Assembly: GCA_041916675.1 (NCBI GenBank)
Contig: JAYRZB010000006.1
Span: 221,699-285,698, forward strand
Reading direction: 5' to 3'
DNA: 64,000 bases
Source: JAYRZB01 sp041916675
Lineage (GTDB): Bacteria; Pseudomonadota; Alphaproteobacteria; Rhizobiales; Devosiaceae
Shown piece after piece: positions 43,949-52,861 of this stretch. How positions within the stretch are numbered: position 1 is the stretch's first letter; the number at the start of each line of letters is the position of its first letter. The notes beneath the pieces are model-generated. The model saw only the letters and a program-made list of their open reading frames with translations, was not told where the DNA came from and did no database searches. The translations under genes were made by a program, and so were the position numbers.

Positions 43949-45882
43949 CGCCAGGCGGTCACCCCGCTCGGTTCAAGCTCCTTGTGCCCGAGAACAATGG
44001 CACTTTCATCTGCGGGCACGGCCCAGCTTTCCGGCCCGTAGTTGAAGGCAAAGGTCAGCCCGCCGCGACGGCGCAGGCGGATATATTCGGGCAGGTCATG
44101 CACCGGTACGCCCGCCCGGGTCAGTGCCTGCCCGATAATGGTTTGCAGCAGGGCCTTTTCCGGCCAGAAGGTAAGGTAGCTCGCTTTGCCATGGCGCAGG
44201 ATCGCCGGGGTCTGATCGGCAAAGCGGGCGGTGATCTCGGTGCCGTCGAGGGCTTCGGCATGGTCGCGCCAACGCTCGGCAATCCCGCTTGCCTCGCCTG
44301 AAACCGTCGCGGTCAGCCCCGGGCGCATCGATGAAACCTCAAGCACCCGCATCGGGATCAGTTCGGCCAGCGGGCCGGGCGGCAGGTTTTGCGGAATGGC
44401 ATAGTTGCGGGTCTTCGAGCCGGTACGGGTCCCGAACAGCATTTCGGCCCCGCTGGCCTTGAAGGCGCCGAGCGCCTGATCGCTCATATGCATCAGGGTC
44501 GGCACCACAACCAGCTTGTAGCCATCGAGCGGGGCGCCGGGCGGCACGATATCGACATCCACCCCATGCCGCCGCACCGCCTCATACCAGCGCAGTGTCA
44601 GTTCGGCATAGTCGAAGTCCTTGCCCTGCGGCTGCACGCGCAAGACCCAGCTGCTCTCATAGTCAAACACCAGCGCCACCGGTGCCTTGTCGCTTTGGGG
44701 CAGCGGACCAAGGGCCTTCAGTTCCCTGCCAACGGTTTCGGCCTCGCGCCCGCCCTGGCTGAGCCCGGCATTGTTGGGCAGGTTGAGCCCGGCATGCATC
44801 TGTTCCTGGGCAAACGGGGCCTGCCGCCAGCGGAAATACGACACCACCTCGGCCCCATGCGCCAGGGCTTCCCAAGTGAAAAGCCTGATCTGCCCCTTGC
44901 GCGGAATGGGGTTCCAGGCGGCCCAGTTCACCGGGCCGGGCTGTTGCTCCATCACCCACCAGCGCCCGCGTCCCACCCCGCGATAAAGGTCGTGGTGAAA
45001 CGACGCCATGTCCGGATGGCCGGTTTCGACATAGCGCAGCTTTTCTTCGAGTGGAAACGGGAAGCGTTCGGTAAAGCCGATCGGATAACTGTCCCAGCTG
45101 GCCAGATCGAGATGCTCGGCACAGGCGAAATGATCGAAATCATGGAACAGGCCCATGAAATTGTGCGTCACGAAACGCCCGGGCGAATGCTTGCGGATGA
45201 TCTCGGTCTGCAACCTGTCATAGGCCACGACCTGCGCCGACGAGAAGCGCCAGAAGTCAAGCTTGGTGGCCGGGTTGGCTTCCGTCACCGTCAGGTTGGG
45301 CAGGGCCACTTCGGCAAAGCTGCCCACGTCCTGGCTCCAGAAGGCGCCGCCCCAGGCTTCGTTGAGCTGTTCGGGCGACTGGTAGCGGTGGCGCAGCCAG
45401 GTCTGGAAGGCTTTCAGGTCATGCGGCCCCCACGAGACCACGGTATCATGGCAGCCATATTCATTGTCGGTCTGCCAGCCCACCACTTCGGGGCGGTCGC
45501 CGAATTCGCGAGCGATGATCTCGCAGATGCGCTTGGTTTCCTCGATCCACACCGGGGCCGAGAACGTATAGTGGCGACGCGAACCAAAGCCGCGCACCCG
45601 GCCCTGTTCGTCGATGGGGGCGATATCGGGGTGCTCGTCCATCAGCCACTTGGGCGGGGTGGCGGTCGGGGTGCACATGATCACCTTGAGCCCGGCGGCA
45701 CCCAGAATGGTGATGGCGTCGTGCAGCCAGGCAAAATCGAACACCCCGCGCGCCGGTTCCAGCCGGCTCCAGGCGAACTCGGCGACGCGGACATACTCAA
45801 TGCCCATTGCGGCCATGCGCCGGGCGTCGTCGGCCCAGAATGCGGCAGGCCAATGTTCGGGGTAGTAGCAGACGCCAAGCAT
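43945..45882 (-). CDS. GH42 beta-galactosidase
   Basis: 645 residues. The barrel starts LGVCYYPEHWPAAFWADD. The acid/base Glu is E141 in TDNEYGCH and the nucleophile is E312 in WWVMEQQPGP. The trimerisation domain (about 395-590) and a small C-terminal beta domain follow. It hydrolyses terminal beta-galactosides in the cytoplasm; no signal peptide. It is the last gene of the minus-strand CUT1 importer run, so imported galactosides are the probable substrate. Confidence 0.94.
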   Translation of the reverse strand: MLGVCYYPEHWPAAFWADDARRMAAMGIEYVRVAEFAWSRLEPARGVFDFAWLHDAITILGAAGLKVIMCTPTATPPKWLMDEHPDIAPIDEQGRVRGFGSRRHYTFSAPVWIEETKRICEIIAREFGDRPEVVGWQTDNEYGCHDTVVSWGPHDLKAFQTWLRHRYQSPEQLNEAWGGAFWSQDVGSFAEVALPNLTVTEANPATKLDFWRFSSAQVVAYDRLQTEIIRKHSPGRFVTHNFMGLFHDFDHFACAEHLDLASWDSYPIGFTERFPFPLEEKLRYVETGHPDMASFHHDLYRGVGRGRWWVMEQQPGPVNWAAWNPIPRKGQIRLFTWEALAHGAEVVSYFRWRQAPFAQEQMHAGLNLPNNAGLSQGGREAETVGRELKALGPLPQSDKAPVALVFDYESSWVLRVQPQGKDFDYAELTLRWYEAVRRHGVDVDIVPPGAPLDGYKLVVVPTLMHMSDQALGAFKASGAEMLFGTRTGSKTRNYAIPQNLPPGPLAELIPMRVLEVSSMRPGLTATVSGEASGIAERWRDHAEALDGTEITARFADQTPAILRHGKASYLTFWPEKALLQTIIGQALTRAGVPVHDLPEYIRLRRRGGLTFAFNYGPESWAVPADESAIVLGHKELEPSGVTAWR

Positions 45883-45899
45883 GGAAAATCCGTAACGTT

Positions 45900-46970
45900 C
45901 TAGAGCAGTGCGCCGTTGACCAGCGTCTTGCCGCTGGAATCGAAAATGTGGCAGCTGAGCCGGTTGATGGCGATATCGACGCGCTGCCCCAGCACCGCCT
46001 GATAGAGCCCGTCGGCGCGCACCGTCACCTCCTGGCCGTCATCGAGGTCGATATAGAGCATGGTCTCGGCGCCCAGCTGCTCGGCCAGCCGCACCGTGCC
46101 CGACAGCGCGGCATCGCCGCCGCTGCCAAGGCTGAGGTGCTCGGGGCGAACGCCCAGCGTGGCCTTGCCGCTCCCCAGCGCCTTGTCGAACCCCACCACC
46201 GCCCCATTGGGGAGTATCGCCTTGTTGCCATCGAGCGTGACGGGCAGGAAGTTCATTTTCGGCGAGCCGATGAACCCGGCCACAAACAGGTTGGCCGGGC
46301 GGTGATAAAGCTCAAGCGGGCTGCCTGCCTGCTCGACCAGCCCGGCCGACAACACGACGATCTTGTCGGCCATGGTCATGGCCTCCACCTGATCGTGGGT
46401 CACATAGATCATGGTGGATTTGAGGTCTGCATGCAGCTTGGCAATCTCGATGCGGGTCTGCACGCGCAGCGCCGCGTCAAGGTTGGACAGCGGTTCGTCG
46501 AACAAAAACACATCGGGCTCGCGCACAATGGCCCGCCCGATGGCAACGCGCTGGCGCTGGCCGCCCGAGAGCTGGCCCGGCTTGCGCTCGAGATAGGGCT
46601 CGAGCTGCAGCATGTCGGCAGCCTTCTTCACCCGCCTGTCGATTTCAGCCTGCGGCGCCTTGGCCATGCGCAGGCCAAAGGAGATGTTCTGTCTCACCGT
46701 CATGTGCGGGTAAAGCGCATAGGACTGGAACACCATGGCCACGCCGCGATTGGCCGAGGGCACGCTGGTCATGTCGCGCCCGCCGATCGAGAGCGACCCG
46801 CCCGAAATGTCCTCAAGCCCGGCGATCATGCGCAAGAGCGTTGATTTCCCGCAGCCCGAGGGGCCGACGAACACGCAGAACTCGCCGTCATTAATGGTCA
46901 GGTCGATGCCCTTGATGACGTCGACCTTGCCGAAACTCTTGGTCACACCGCGCAGCGCAACTTCAGCCAT
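45900..46970 (-). CDS. CUT1-type sugar ABC transporter ATP-binding protein (UgpC/MalK-like)
   Basis: 356 residues: Walker A GPSGCGKST, signature LSGGQRQRVAIGRAI, DEPLSNLDAALR, H-loop VTHDQVEAMT and a C-terminal OB/TOBE regulatory domain (about 240-350). It powers the CUT1 permeases encoded upstream. 17 nt separate it from the beta-galactosidase. Confidence 0.95.
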   Translation of the reverse strand: MAEVALRGVTKSFGKVDVIKGIDLTINDGEFCVFVGPSGCGKSTLLRMIAGLEDISGGSLSIGGRDMTSVPSANRGVAMVFQSYALYPHMTVRQNISFGLRMAKAPQAEIDRRVKKAADMLQLEPYLERKPGQLSGGQRQRVAIGRAIVREPDVFLFDEPLSNLDAALRVQTRIEIAKLHADLKSTMIYVTHDQVEAMTMADKIVVLSAGLVEQAGSPLELYHRPANLFVAGFIGSPKMNFLPVTLDGNKAILPNGAVVGFDKALGSGKATLGVRPEHLSLGSGGDAALSGTVRLAEQLGAETMLYIDLDDGQEVTVRADGLYQAVLGQRVDIAINRLSCHIFDSSGKTLVNGALL

Positions 46971-47006
46971 GGGCCGTGCTCCTGTTTTGGGTCGATGGGT
47001 GAAGGG

Positions 47007-47858
47007 TCATTCCTTGGTTGCTCCCAGGGTCAGCCCGGCGATGAAGTGTTTCTGCATCAGGAAGAACATGGCGACGGGGGGCAGGGCGGCAACGATCGAT
47101 CCGGCCGAAACCAGGTGCCACTGCGCGATCCACTGGCCATTGAGCGAATAGAGCCCCGCCGTCACCGGCAATGACTGCGCCCCCTGCACCAGAACCGTCG
47201 CCCAGAAATAGTCGTTCCAGACGAAGGTGAAGATCAAAACCGAGAGCGCTGCAATGGCTGGGCGCATCAGCGGCAGGACGATATGCCGGAAAATCGCCCA
47301 TTCGGTCACTCCCTCCACCCGCGCCGATTCAATCAGCGCAAAGGGCAGGGCCTTGATGAAGTTGCGCATGAAGAGCGTGCAGAACCCGACCTGAAACGCG
47401 GAGTGGAACAGCACCAGCGCCAGGGTGGTGTCATAGAGGCCCGTGGCCAGCGTCAATTGCCTGACCGGCACCATCAGGATCTGGAAGGGCACGAAATTAC
47501 CGGCCACGAACAGAAAGAAGATGGCAAGGTTGAAGCGGAACTTATAAGTGGCCAGGGCAAATCCGGTCAGGCACGACAGGCCCACCGCCCCAATGACGGT
47601 GGGAATGGTCACCGAGAAAGAATTGAGAATATAGCGGCCGATGGGGGAGTTCTGGAATACGGCGGCAAAGTTCTCAAACCCGGCAAACCGGCTCGGCAGG
47701 CCGAAATAATTGCCCGCCGTCAGGTCAGCGCCCGGCTTGACCGCCGTCAGGGCAATCCCGATCAGGGGCAGAAGCCAGATGATCAGGGCAATCGGCAGCA
47801 GCACCTGGTAAGCGATGCGGGCCGGACGCGGGGCGCGGGCGATGGGGGCGGGAAACAT
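47007..47858 (-). CDS. CUT1-type sugar ABC transporter permease (MalG-like)
   Basis: 283 residues with about six helices; EAA-type loop LIESARVEGVTEWAIFRHIVLPLMRPAIAAL. The ATG overlaps the stop of the other permease (TGATG). Confidence 0.93.
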   Translation of the reverse strand: MFPAPIARAPRPARIAYQVLLPIALIIWLLPLIGIALTAVKPGADLTAGNYFGLPSRFAGFENFAAVFQNSPIGRYILNSFSVTIPTVIGAVGLSCLTGFALATYKFRFNLAIFFLFVAGNFVPFQILMVPVRQLTLATGLYDTTLALVLFHSAFQVGFCTLFMRNFIKALPFALIESARVEGVTEWAIFRHIVLPLMRPAIAALSVLIFTFVWNDYFWATVLVQGAQSLPVTAGLYSLNGQWIAQWHLVSAGSIVAALPPVAMFFLMQKHFIAGLTLGATKE

Positions 47859-48784
47859 CAGCGGGCCCTCTCGTTGATCAGCATGCGCACAATGAACACG
47901 GTGATAAAGACCATCATGATGGCAAACAGCACCACGGCAATGGCGGCGCCATAGCCCATGCGATAGCCATATTCGGACAGCGCCTGCTCATACATGTAAT
48001 AGGAGAGGACGCGCGTCGACCCGAAGGGCCCGCCGTCGGTCATGATCGAGACCAGGTCAAACGAGCGCAGCGCGCCGATCACGGTCACCACCACGGCAAT
48101 GAAGGTGGCGGGCCGGAGTTGGGGCAGAACGATGTTCCAGAGCATCGACCAGCCCTTGGCCCCGTCCATGCGGGCCGCTTCGATCTGTTCGGGATTAATC
48201 GAATTGAGCCCGGTCAGGTACAGGATCATGCAATAGGCGATCTGGGGCCAGAGCCCGGCGGCAATGATGCCATAGGTGGCCATGTCCGGGTTGGCGAGGA
48301 TGGCAATGCCCTTGCCGGTTGCCGCCTCGATCAGGGTGAACAGCAGCCCGAAATTGGGGGCGTAGAACCAGGAAAAGATCAGGCCGACCACGACCTGGCT
48401 GAGCACGAACGGAAAAAAGAACATCGACTTGATGATGCGGATGCCGAACACGCTCTGGTTCAGGAACAGCGCCACTGCCAGCCCGGCGGGCAGGGCCAGC
48501 ATATAGAAGACCAGCCAGATCACATTGTTCTTGAGCGAGGTATAGAAAGCTTCGTCGTCAAACAGCTCGACATAATTGGCCAGCCCGATCCAGCGCTGCG
48601 GGCCCAGGCCATCCCAGTCGAAAAAGCTGATCCAGACGGATTGGAAAATCGGCGCAATGACATAGACCAGGAACATGATCACGCCGGGCGCCAGGAACAG
48701 GAATGGGGCCAGGCTCTTCTGGTGGCGCCGCCACCAGGTGTCGCGCACCATGCCGATCTGTGAGGGGCCGCTGCCTGCGCTCAT
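47858..48784 (-). CDS. CUT1-type sugar ABC transporter permease (MalF-like)
   Basis: 308 residues from MSAGSGPSQIGMVRDTWWRR; a longer frame runs upstream into the binding-protein gene and is rejected. About six helices; EAA loop QIEAARMDGAKGWSMLWNIVLPQLRPATF. It starts 64 nt after the binding-protein stop, with a hairpin in between. Confidence 0.93.
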   Translation of the reverse strand: MSAGSGPSQIGMVRDTWWRRHQKSLAPFLFLAPGVIMFLVYVIAPIFQSVWISFFDWDGLGPQRWIGLANYVELFDDEAFYTSLKNNVIWLVFYMLALPAGLAVALFLNQSVFGIRIIKSMFFFPFVLSQVVVGLIFSWFYAPNFGLLFTLIEAATGKGIAILANPDMATYGIIAAGLWPQIAYCMILYLTGLNSINPEQIEAARMDGAKGWSMLWNIVLPQLRPATFIAVVVTVIGALRSFDLVSIMTDGGPFGSTRVLSYYMYEQALSEYGYRMGYGAAIAVVLFAIMMVFITVFIVRMLINERAR

Positions 48785-48812
48785 GTCTGCCTCCCGCAAT
48801 CCCGACTGAAAA

Positions 48813-48839
48813 GGCCGGGCGCCCCAATGGCGCCCGGCC
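48813..48839 (-). repeat. Strong GC hairpin between binding-protein and permease genes
   Basis: A perfect 11-bp stem GGCCGGGCGCC / GGCGCCCGGCC with a 5-nt loop, 9 nt after the binding-protein stop. On the minus strand TTTT follows, so it could terminate part of the transcript and leave the binding protein in excess. Confidence 0.75.
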
Positions 48840-48848
48840 CAGAGTGAG

Positions 48849-50090
48849 CTACTGCGCAGCGTATACGCGCTGGCGGGTCTTTTCGAGCCGATCGAGAATG
48901 GCATCGAGGTTTTCAGGGCGAACCATGAACTCCTGGAAGCCTTCCATGCCGGCCTTGGCCATGTCGGCAGGGGCGTCACGGTCATAGAACTGCGCCAGGG
49001 CATAGGCGTTCGAGAGCAGGGCAAAGCCTGCATCGAGGAACGGATCGGCCGGCTTGTCCGAACCATTGTTCACCGGCAACTGGCCAAGGGTGGCGTTCCA
49101 CTGGGTCTGCACATCGGCGCGGGCCACATAGGCGAGGAACTTCTTGGCATTTTCCATGTTCTTGGCACCGGCCGGAATATGCAGCGTGTCGGTCGGGGCT
49201 TCTTCAGCCTGCGGCAGGCCGGGCGTGATTTCGGGGAACTTGAAGAACCCGAGATTGTCATCGGTCAGGCCGGCTTCCTTGAGGGGAGCCACGATGAAAT
49301 TGCCCATCAGGTACATGGCGGCCTTGCCCTGTACGAGCTGGGGCAGGGCGTCCTGCCAGTCGAGCGCGGCGTGGTCGGCAATAAAGGCACCCGAATTGAC
49401 CAGTTCGCCCCACTTGGCGAACACGGCCTTCACGCGGTCATCGGTATAGGGGATCTTGCCGGCGGTGAGGTCCATGTGGAACTCATAGCCGTTCACGCGC
49501 AGGTCGAGATAATCGAACCAGCCGCCGGTGGGCCAGAGCGCCTTGGTGCCGATGGCAATCGGGGTGACGCCAGCGGCTTTCAGCTTCTCGTTGGCGGCCA
49601 GGAACTGTTCCCAGGTGGTGGGAACTTCGATGCCGTTCTGGGCAAAGATGTCTTTGCGGTAGTAGATGCCCCACTGGTAGTAGGTATAGGGCACGCCCCA
49701 CTTTTTGCCGTCCTGGGTCATGGAAGCGGCGGCCGACTTCAGGCTGTCATCGAGCCCGTTGGCGGTCCAGACGTCGGTCACATCGGCAAACAGGCCGGCG
49801 GTCACGAAGGGCTCCATGCGGTTGCCGGCATACCAGGCCGCGATATCGGGGGCATCAGCGGTCAGGAAGTTGCGGATGGCCGACTTGTAGCCTTCGTGGT
49901 CGAACTCGTTCCACTTGATATTGATATCGGGATTTTCGGCCTTGAAGCCATCGATCACGGCCTGGAAGGCCGCTTTCGGTGCCGGGTCCGACATATCGGT
50001 ATTGATCACCAGGTCGCTGGCGAAGGCCACGCCCGTCATGAGCATGGTGGCGCCGAAGGCGACCCCGGTCAGGGTCTTGAAAAGTTTCAT
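48849..50090 (-). CDS. CUT1-type sugar ABC transporter substrate-binding protein
   Basis: 413 residues with a signal peptide (MKLFKTLTGVAFGATMLMTGVAF, cleavage near AFAS). Extracellular solute-binding family 1: INTDMSDPAPKAAFQAVIDGFK, NIKWNEFDHEGYKS, GVPYTYYQWGIYYRKDIF. It binds an oligosaccharide or glycoside. GGAGG lies upstream. First gene of the importer/beta-galactosidase run and divergent from the AraC regulator. Confidence 0.94.
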   Translation of the reverse strand: MKLFKTLTGVAFGATMLMTGVAFASDLVINTDMSDPAPKAAFQAVIDGFKAENPDINIKWNEFDHEGYKSAIRNFLTADAPDIAAWYAGNRMEPFVTAGLFADVTDVWTANGLDDSLKSAAASMTQDGKKWGVPYTYYQWGIYYRKDIFAQNGIEVPTTWEQFLAANEKLKAAGVTPIAIGTKALWPTGGWFDYLDLRVNGYEFHMDLTAGKIPYTDDRVKAVFAKWGELVNSGAFIADHAALDWQDALPQLVQGKAAMYLMGNFIVAPLKEAGLTDDNLGFFKFPEITPGLPQAEEAPTDTLHIPAGAKNMENAKKFLAYVARADVQTQWNATLGQLPVNNGSDKPADPFLDAGFALLSNAYALAQFYDRDAPADMAKAGMEGFQEFMVRPENLDAILDRLEKTRQRVYAAQ

Positions 50091-50159
50091 GATGTCCTCC
50101 CACTGAAACCTCGGGCCCGCCCTGTGCTGCCTCAGGCAGTCTTGAGCGGACGCGTCTAT

Positions 50160-50212
50160 CTTGGCTATCGGCCAATCATGGGAACTTCAACCGTGTTAGC
50201 TCGCAAAACTTC
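50160..50212. promoter_or_regulatory. Candidate operators between the CUT1 operon and AraC gene
   Basis: A TTGGC-N5-GCCAA dyad (50161-50175) and two AACTTC direct repeats 24 bp apart (50183-50188, 50207-50212) lie in the 180-nt shared region. Direct repeats suit AraC-type activators. No copy of the GAGCGCTC palindrome is present here. Confidence 0.3.
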
Positions 50213-50269
50213 CTGTTTCCTAAGGTTGTCGAAAATAGTATGACAATTGCGGCACTTGGCGAGGCAAGC

Positions 50270-51169
50270 GTGAACGACATTCTCGAGAATCCGCATTTTC
50301 ACCCCGAACCGCGGGCCGGCTACACCATGGTGGTGTTTGATGACCACCGCTTCTGCGCCGGGCAGACCGAACTGGTGCAGCCCATGAGCGCGCCGCACCG
50401 CCATTCCCAGTTCGAGATCAACCACCTGCTCGAAGGCGCGATGACCTACTGGTTCGATGGCCGTTCGATCACGGTTCATGCCGGGCAGACGGTCTTGTTC
50501 TGGGGCATGGTCCCGCATCAGGCGGTGTCGCGTCCGGAGGGCACGCGATTTACCTGTCTTTATATCCCGGCGGCCCTGTTCATGCGCCTGCCGATCAGCG
50601 ATGGGCTGCGCACAACGCTGTTTCGCGGCGGCATGGTGGTGGCCGATACCGCCTATCCCACCGACGCCGAAATGTTCCGGCGCTGGCGCGAGGATCTGCT
50701 GCTCGATGATCACCAGCTCGAAGACATCGTGCGCGATGAACTCTCCTCGCGGCTGCGGCGGCTCGATCGTGATGGCTGGCACGACCTGTTCGAACGTGCC
50801 CCGGGCGCGCTGGCCGGTGCCCATGCCGAGGCCCGGCGTTCCGACAAAGTCGAGGCCATGGTGCGCCATATCGGGCAGGCCGCGTCCGAAAAACTCAGCG
50901 TCGAGGAGGTGGCAGGGGCGGCCGGGCTGCATCCGAACTATGCCATGACCCTGTTCAAGCGCACGCTGGGCATCACCATTGCCGACTATGTCATGCGCAC
51001 CAGGCTCGATGCGGCGCAGGCGCTGCTGATCTCGTCGGACCGTAAGATTGCCGATATCGCCTTTGATGCCGGGTTTGGTTCGCTGTCGCGGTTCTACGAT
51101 GCCTTCCAGCGCCGTTTCGGCATGAGCCCCACCAAATTGCGGCGCCTGCATATGCAGGCTAACGGCTGA
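50270..51169 (+). CDS. AraC family transcriptional regulator (cupin plus HTH, MelR-like)
   Basis: 299 residues from the GTG at 50270, which has GAGG 5 nt upstream; the ATG at 50240 would add 10 residues without a ribosome binding site. The N-terminal cupin sensor has APHRHSQFEINHLLEG and GQTVLFWGMVPHQ. The C-terminal double helix-turn-helix has LSVEEVAGAAGLHPNYAMTLFKRTLG and IADIAFDAGFGSLSRFYDAFQRRFGMSP. Divergent from the CUT1 importer operon and likely its activator. Confidence 0.92.
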   Translation: MNDILENPHFHPEPRAGYTMVVFDDHRFCAGQTELVQPMSAPHRHSQFEINHLLEGAMTYWFDGRSITVHAGQTVLFWGMVPHQAVSRPEGTRFTCLYIPAALFMRLPISDGLRTTLFRGGMVVADTAYPTDAEMFRRWREDLLLDDHQLEDIVRDELSSRLRRLDRDGWHDLFERAPGALAGAHAEARRSDKVEAMVRHIGQAASEKLSVEEVAGAAGLHPNYAMTLFKRTLGITIADYVMRTRLDAAQALLISSDRKIADIAFDAGFGSLSRFYDAFQRRFGMSPTKLRRLHMQANG

Positions 51170-51770
51170 CAAGGCTCTCGTGCAGCACCGGGGCATAACC
51201 GGCCAGAAGCGTCGCCACCGTCGATGGCGGGGTTAAAAGCCGTGCCCCCGGTGCGAGCACCTCACCGGCTCCATATCCGGCCGGGCTCCAGGCATGGGCC
51301 AGCCCGTTGGCCATCAGATAGGCCTTTGGTCCAATGGCCACCATCGCGCCGTCCGGCAGATGGTCGGGCAGGGGATGGAGGCGCTTTTCCGGCCCCCGCC
51401 GCCGTTCGATGTCGAGCACCGCGTCCATGGTGGTGGCGAGGGCCTTTTCCAGCCCGTGCGCCTTGGCCCAGGCTGCCGCAAACGCCTTGGCGGCGTCGCG
51501 CCGACATTCAAAACACGGGCGGTGCCCGGCGGCAAAGGCGGTGGCTTCATCAAGAAAGAACAGTTCGGTCCAGCTCTGGCGCGCCATCACATCGCGGCGC
51601 ATGCCCTTATACTCGCACGAACAGACGATCCAGGCCTTGTTGGTCCAGCGTTTGTTGAGCAGCGTCTTGGTTTTCGGGTCATGGATAATGCCGCGGTTTC
51701 CGGTGAACATGCCGCGCTCGGGTACGGCGACGATCTCGCCAAACGGGGTCACCCGGTTCTGTAGCGGCAT
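51159..51770 (-). CDS. Conserved hypothetical protein with Ada-like cysteine pairs
   Basis: 203 residues starting MPLQNRVTPFGEIVAVPERGMFTGNRG. Four cysteines (C50, C52 in IVCSCEYKG; C86, C89 in GHRPCFECRRD) are spaced like a zinc site. The second pair, after FFLDEATAFAAG, resembles the metal-binding N-domain of Ada (RPCKRC). I recognise no named family with certainty. Its ATG overlaps the stop of the SRPBCC gene (TAATG), so the two are coupled. Its 3' end overlaps the convergent AraC gene by 11 bp. Confidence 0.8.
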   Translation of the reverse strand: MPLQNRVTPFGEIVAVPERGMFTGNRGIIHDPKTKTLLNKRWTNKAWIVCSCEYKGMRRDVMARQSWTELFFLDEATAFAAGHRPCFECRRDAAKAFAAAWAKAHGLEKALATTMDAVLDIERRRGPEKRLHPLPDHLPDGAMVAIGPKAYLMANGLAHAWSPAGYGAGEVLAPGARLLTPPSTVATLLAGYAPVLHESLVSR

Positions 51771-52300
51771 TATTCTTGCCCCTCGCTGATGGTCTTGAGA
51801 TTGGCCAGGCCTTCCTCGAACTGGGCGCCGACCAGCTTGTCCATGTTGAACAAAGGACCCAACAGCTTGCCGATGAATGGCTTGGGCCCGGACATGATCC
51901 AGCTCACCCTCGTTCCATCGGGGGTGGGTTCGAACAGAAACTCGGCAATATTGACCGCCTTGAACGGCCTGAGGAATTCGAGCCGCATCACCAATTGGCG
52001 CGGGGCGTCGGCCCTGATGATTTCCATCCGGCCCTCGCCGACCTTGCTGTTGCCGGCATAGCCATAACTGGCCCCCAGCCCCGCTTCAGCGCTGCCATAG
52101 GTCCGTATCAGGTCGGCATCGAGCTTTTCATAGGGTGACCAGTGCGTCCAGTTGCGGAAGTTGGCAACCCGGTCATAGAGCGCTCCGGGTTCGGCTTCGA
52201 TCAAGAGACTGCGCCGCACGATGAAGCGCTCGGGCCGGTTGGCAATCAGGAACAGGCCCAACCCAATGAAAAAGGCCGTCGCCAGCAGAATGATCAACAT
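51770..52300 (-). CDS. Membrane-anchored SRPBCC (polyketide cyclase-like) protein
   Basis: 176 residues from MLIILLATAFFIGLGLFLIA, one N-terminal membrane helix. An SRPBCC lipid- or hydrophobic-ligand-binding domain follows (SLLIEAEPGALYDRVANFRNWTHWSPYEKLD, PDGTRVSWIMSGPKP). An in-frame TTG at 52354 is an alternative start. Function unknown. Co-transcribed with the next gene. Confidence 0.85.
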   Translation of the reverse strand: MLIILLATAFFIGLGLFLIANRPERFIVRRSLLIEAEPGALYDRVANFRNWTHWSPYEKLDADLIRTYGSAEAGLGASYGYAGNSKVGEGRMEIIRADAPRQLVMRLEFLRPFKAVNIAEFLFEPTPDGTRVSWIMSGPKPFIGKLLGPLFNMDKLVGAQFEEGLANLKTISEGQE

Positions 52301-52362
52301 GAAAAATCCATAAATCCAATGCCCAAGTCTGCCCGCCTGATCCGTTGGGTGCAACCCTAAAC

Positions 52363-52387
52363 AAAAGGCCGCGCTTGCGGCGCGGCC
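52363..52387 (-). terminator. Intrinsic terminator of ridA
   Basis: An 8-bp stem GGCCGCGC / GCGCGGCC with a 5-nt loop, followed on the minus strand by TTTTGTTT. It lies 28 nt after the ridA stop codon. Confidence 0.85.
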
Positions 52388-52414
52388 CCCAAAAACTCGG
52401 CGATCAGCCGGACC

Positions 52415-52768
52415 TTATTCGGGCATGGCCGCGATCACGATGATTTCCACCCGCAGCGAGGGGTGGGCGAGGCGGGCTTCGATGCAGGCGCGGGTCGAGG
52501 GATTGGCCTTGTCGATCCACTTGTCATAGACCGAATTCATGGCGGCAAAATCGGCGATATTGTTCAGGATCACCGTGGTCTGCAGAATATGCGACTTGGT
52601 GGTGCCCACTTCGGTCAAAAGCGCCTCGATGGCATCGAGCACCTGCTGGGTCTGCACTTCGATGCTGGCGTCATAGTCCTTGGCCACCTGGCCGGCGAGA
52701 TAGACGGTGTTGCCATGGCGCACGGCCTGGCTCATGCGGGGGCCGCTCTGGTAACGGGTAATGGTCAT
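52415..52768 (-). CDS. ridA: RidA family protein
   Basis: 117 residues. RidA/YjgF fold: GNTVYLAGQVAKDYDASIEVQTQQVLDAIEALL, ILQTTVILNNIADF, and the active-site Arg in NPSTRACIEARLAHP. It hydrolyses reactive enamine/imine intermediates of amino-acid metabolism. It stands alone with its own terminator. Confidence 0.93.
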   Translation of the reverse strand: MTITRYQSGPRMSQAVRHGNTVYLAGQVAKDYDASIEVQTQQVLDAIEALLTEVGTTKSHILQTTVILNNIADFAAMNSVYDKWIDKANPSTRACIEARLAHPSLRVEIIVIAAMPE

Positions 52769-52861
52769 GGCAATTGTCCTCTGGCAGTGATCGTTGGCGG
52801 CCGCGCGGCCGGTTTGCCGGGCTTCTATAGGCCATGATCGGTTGCCGATAAAGACCGCTCG

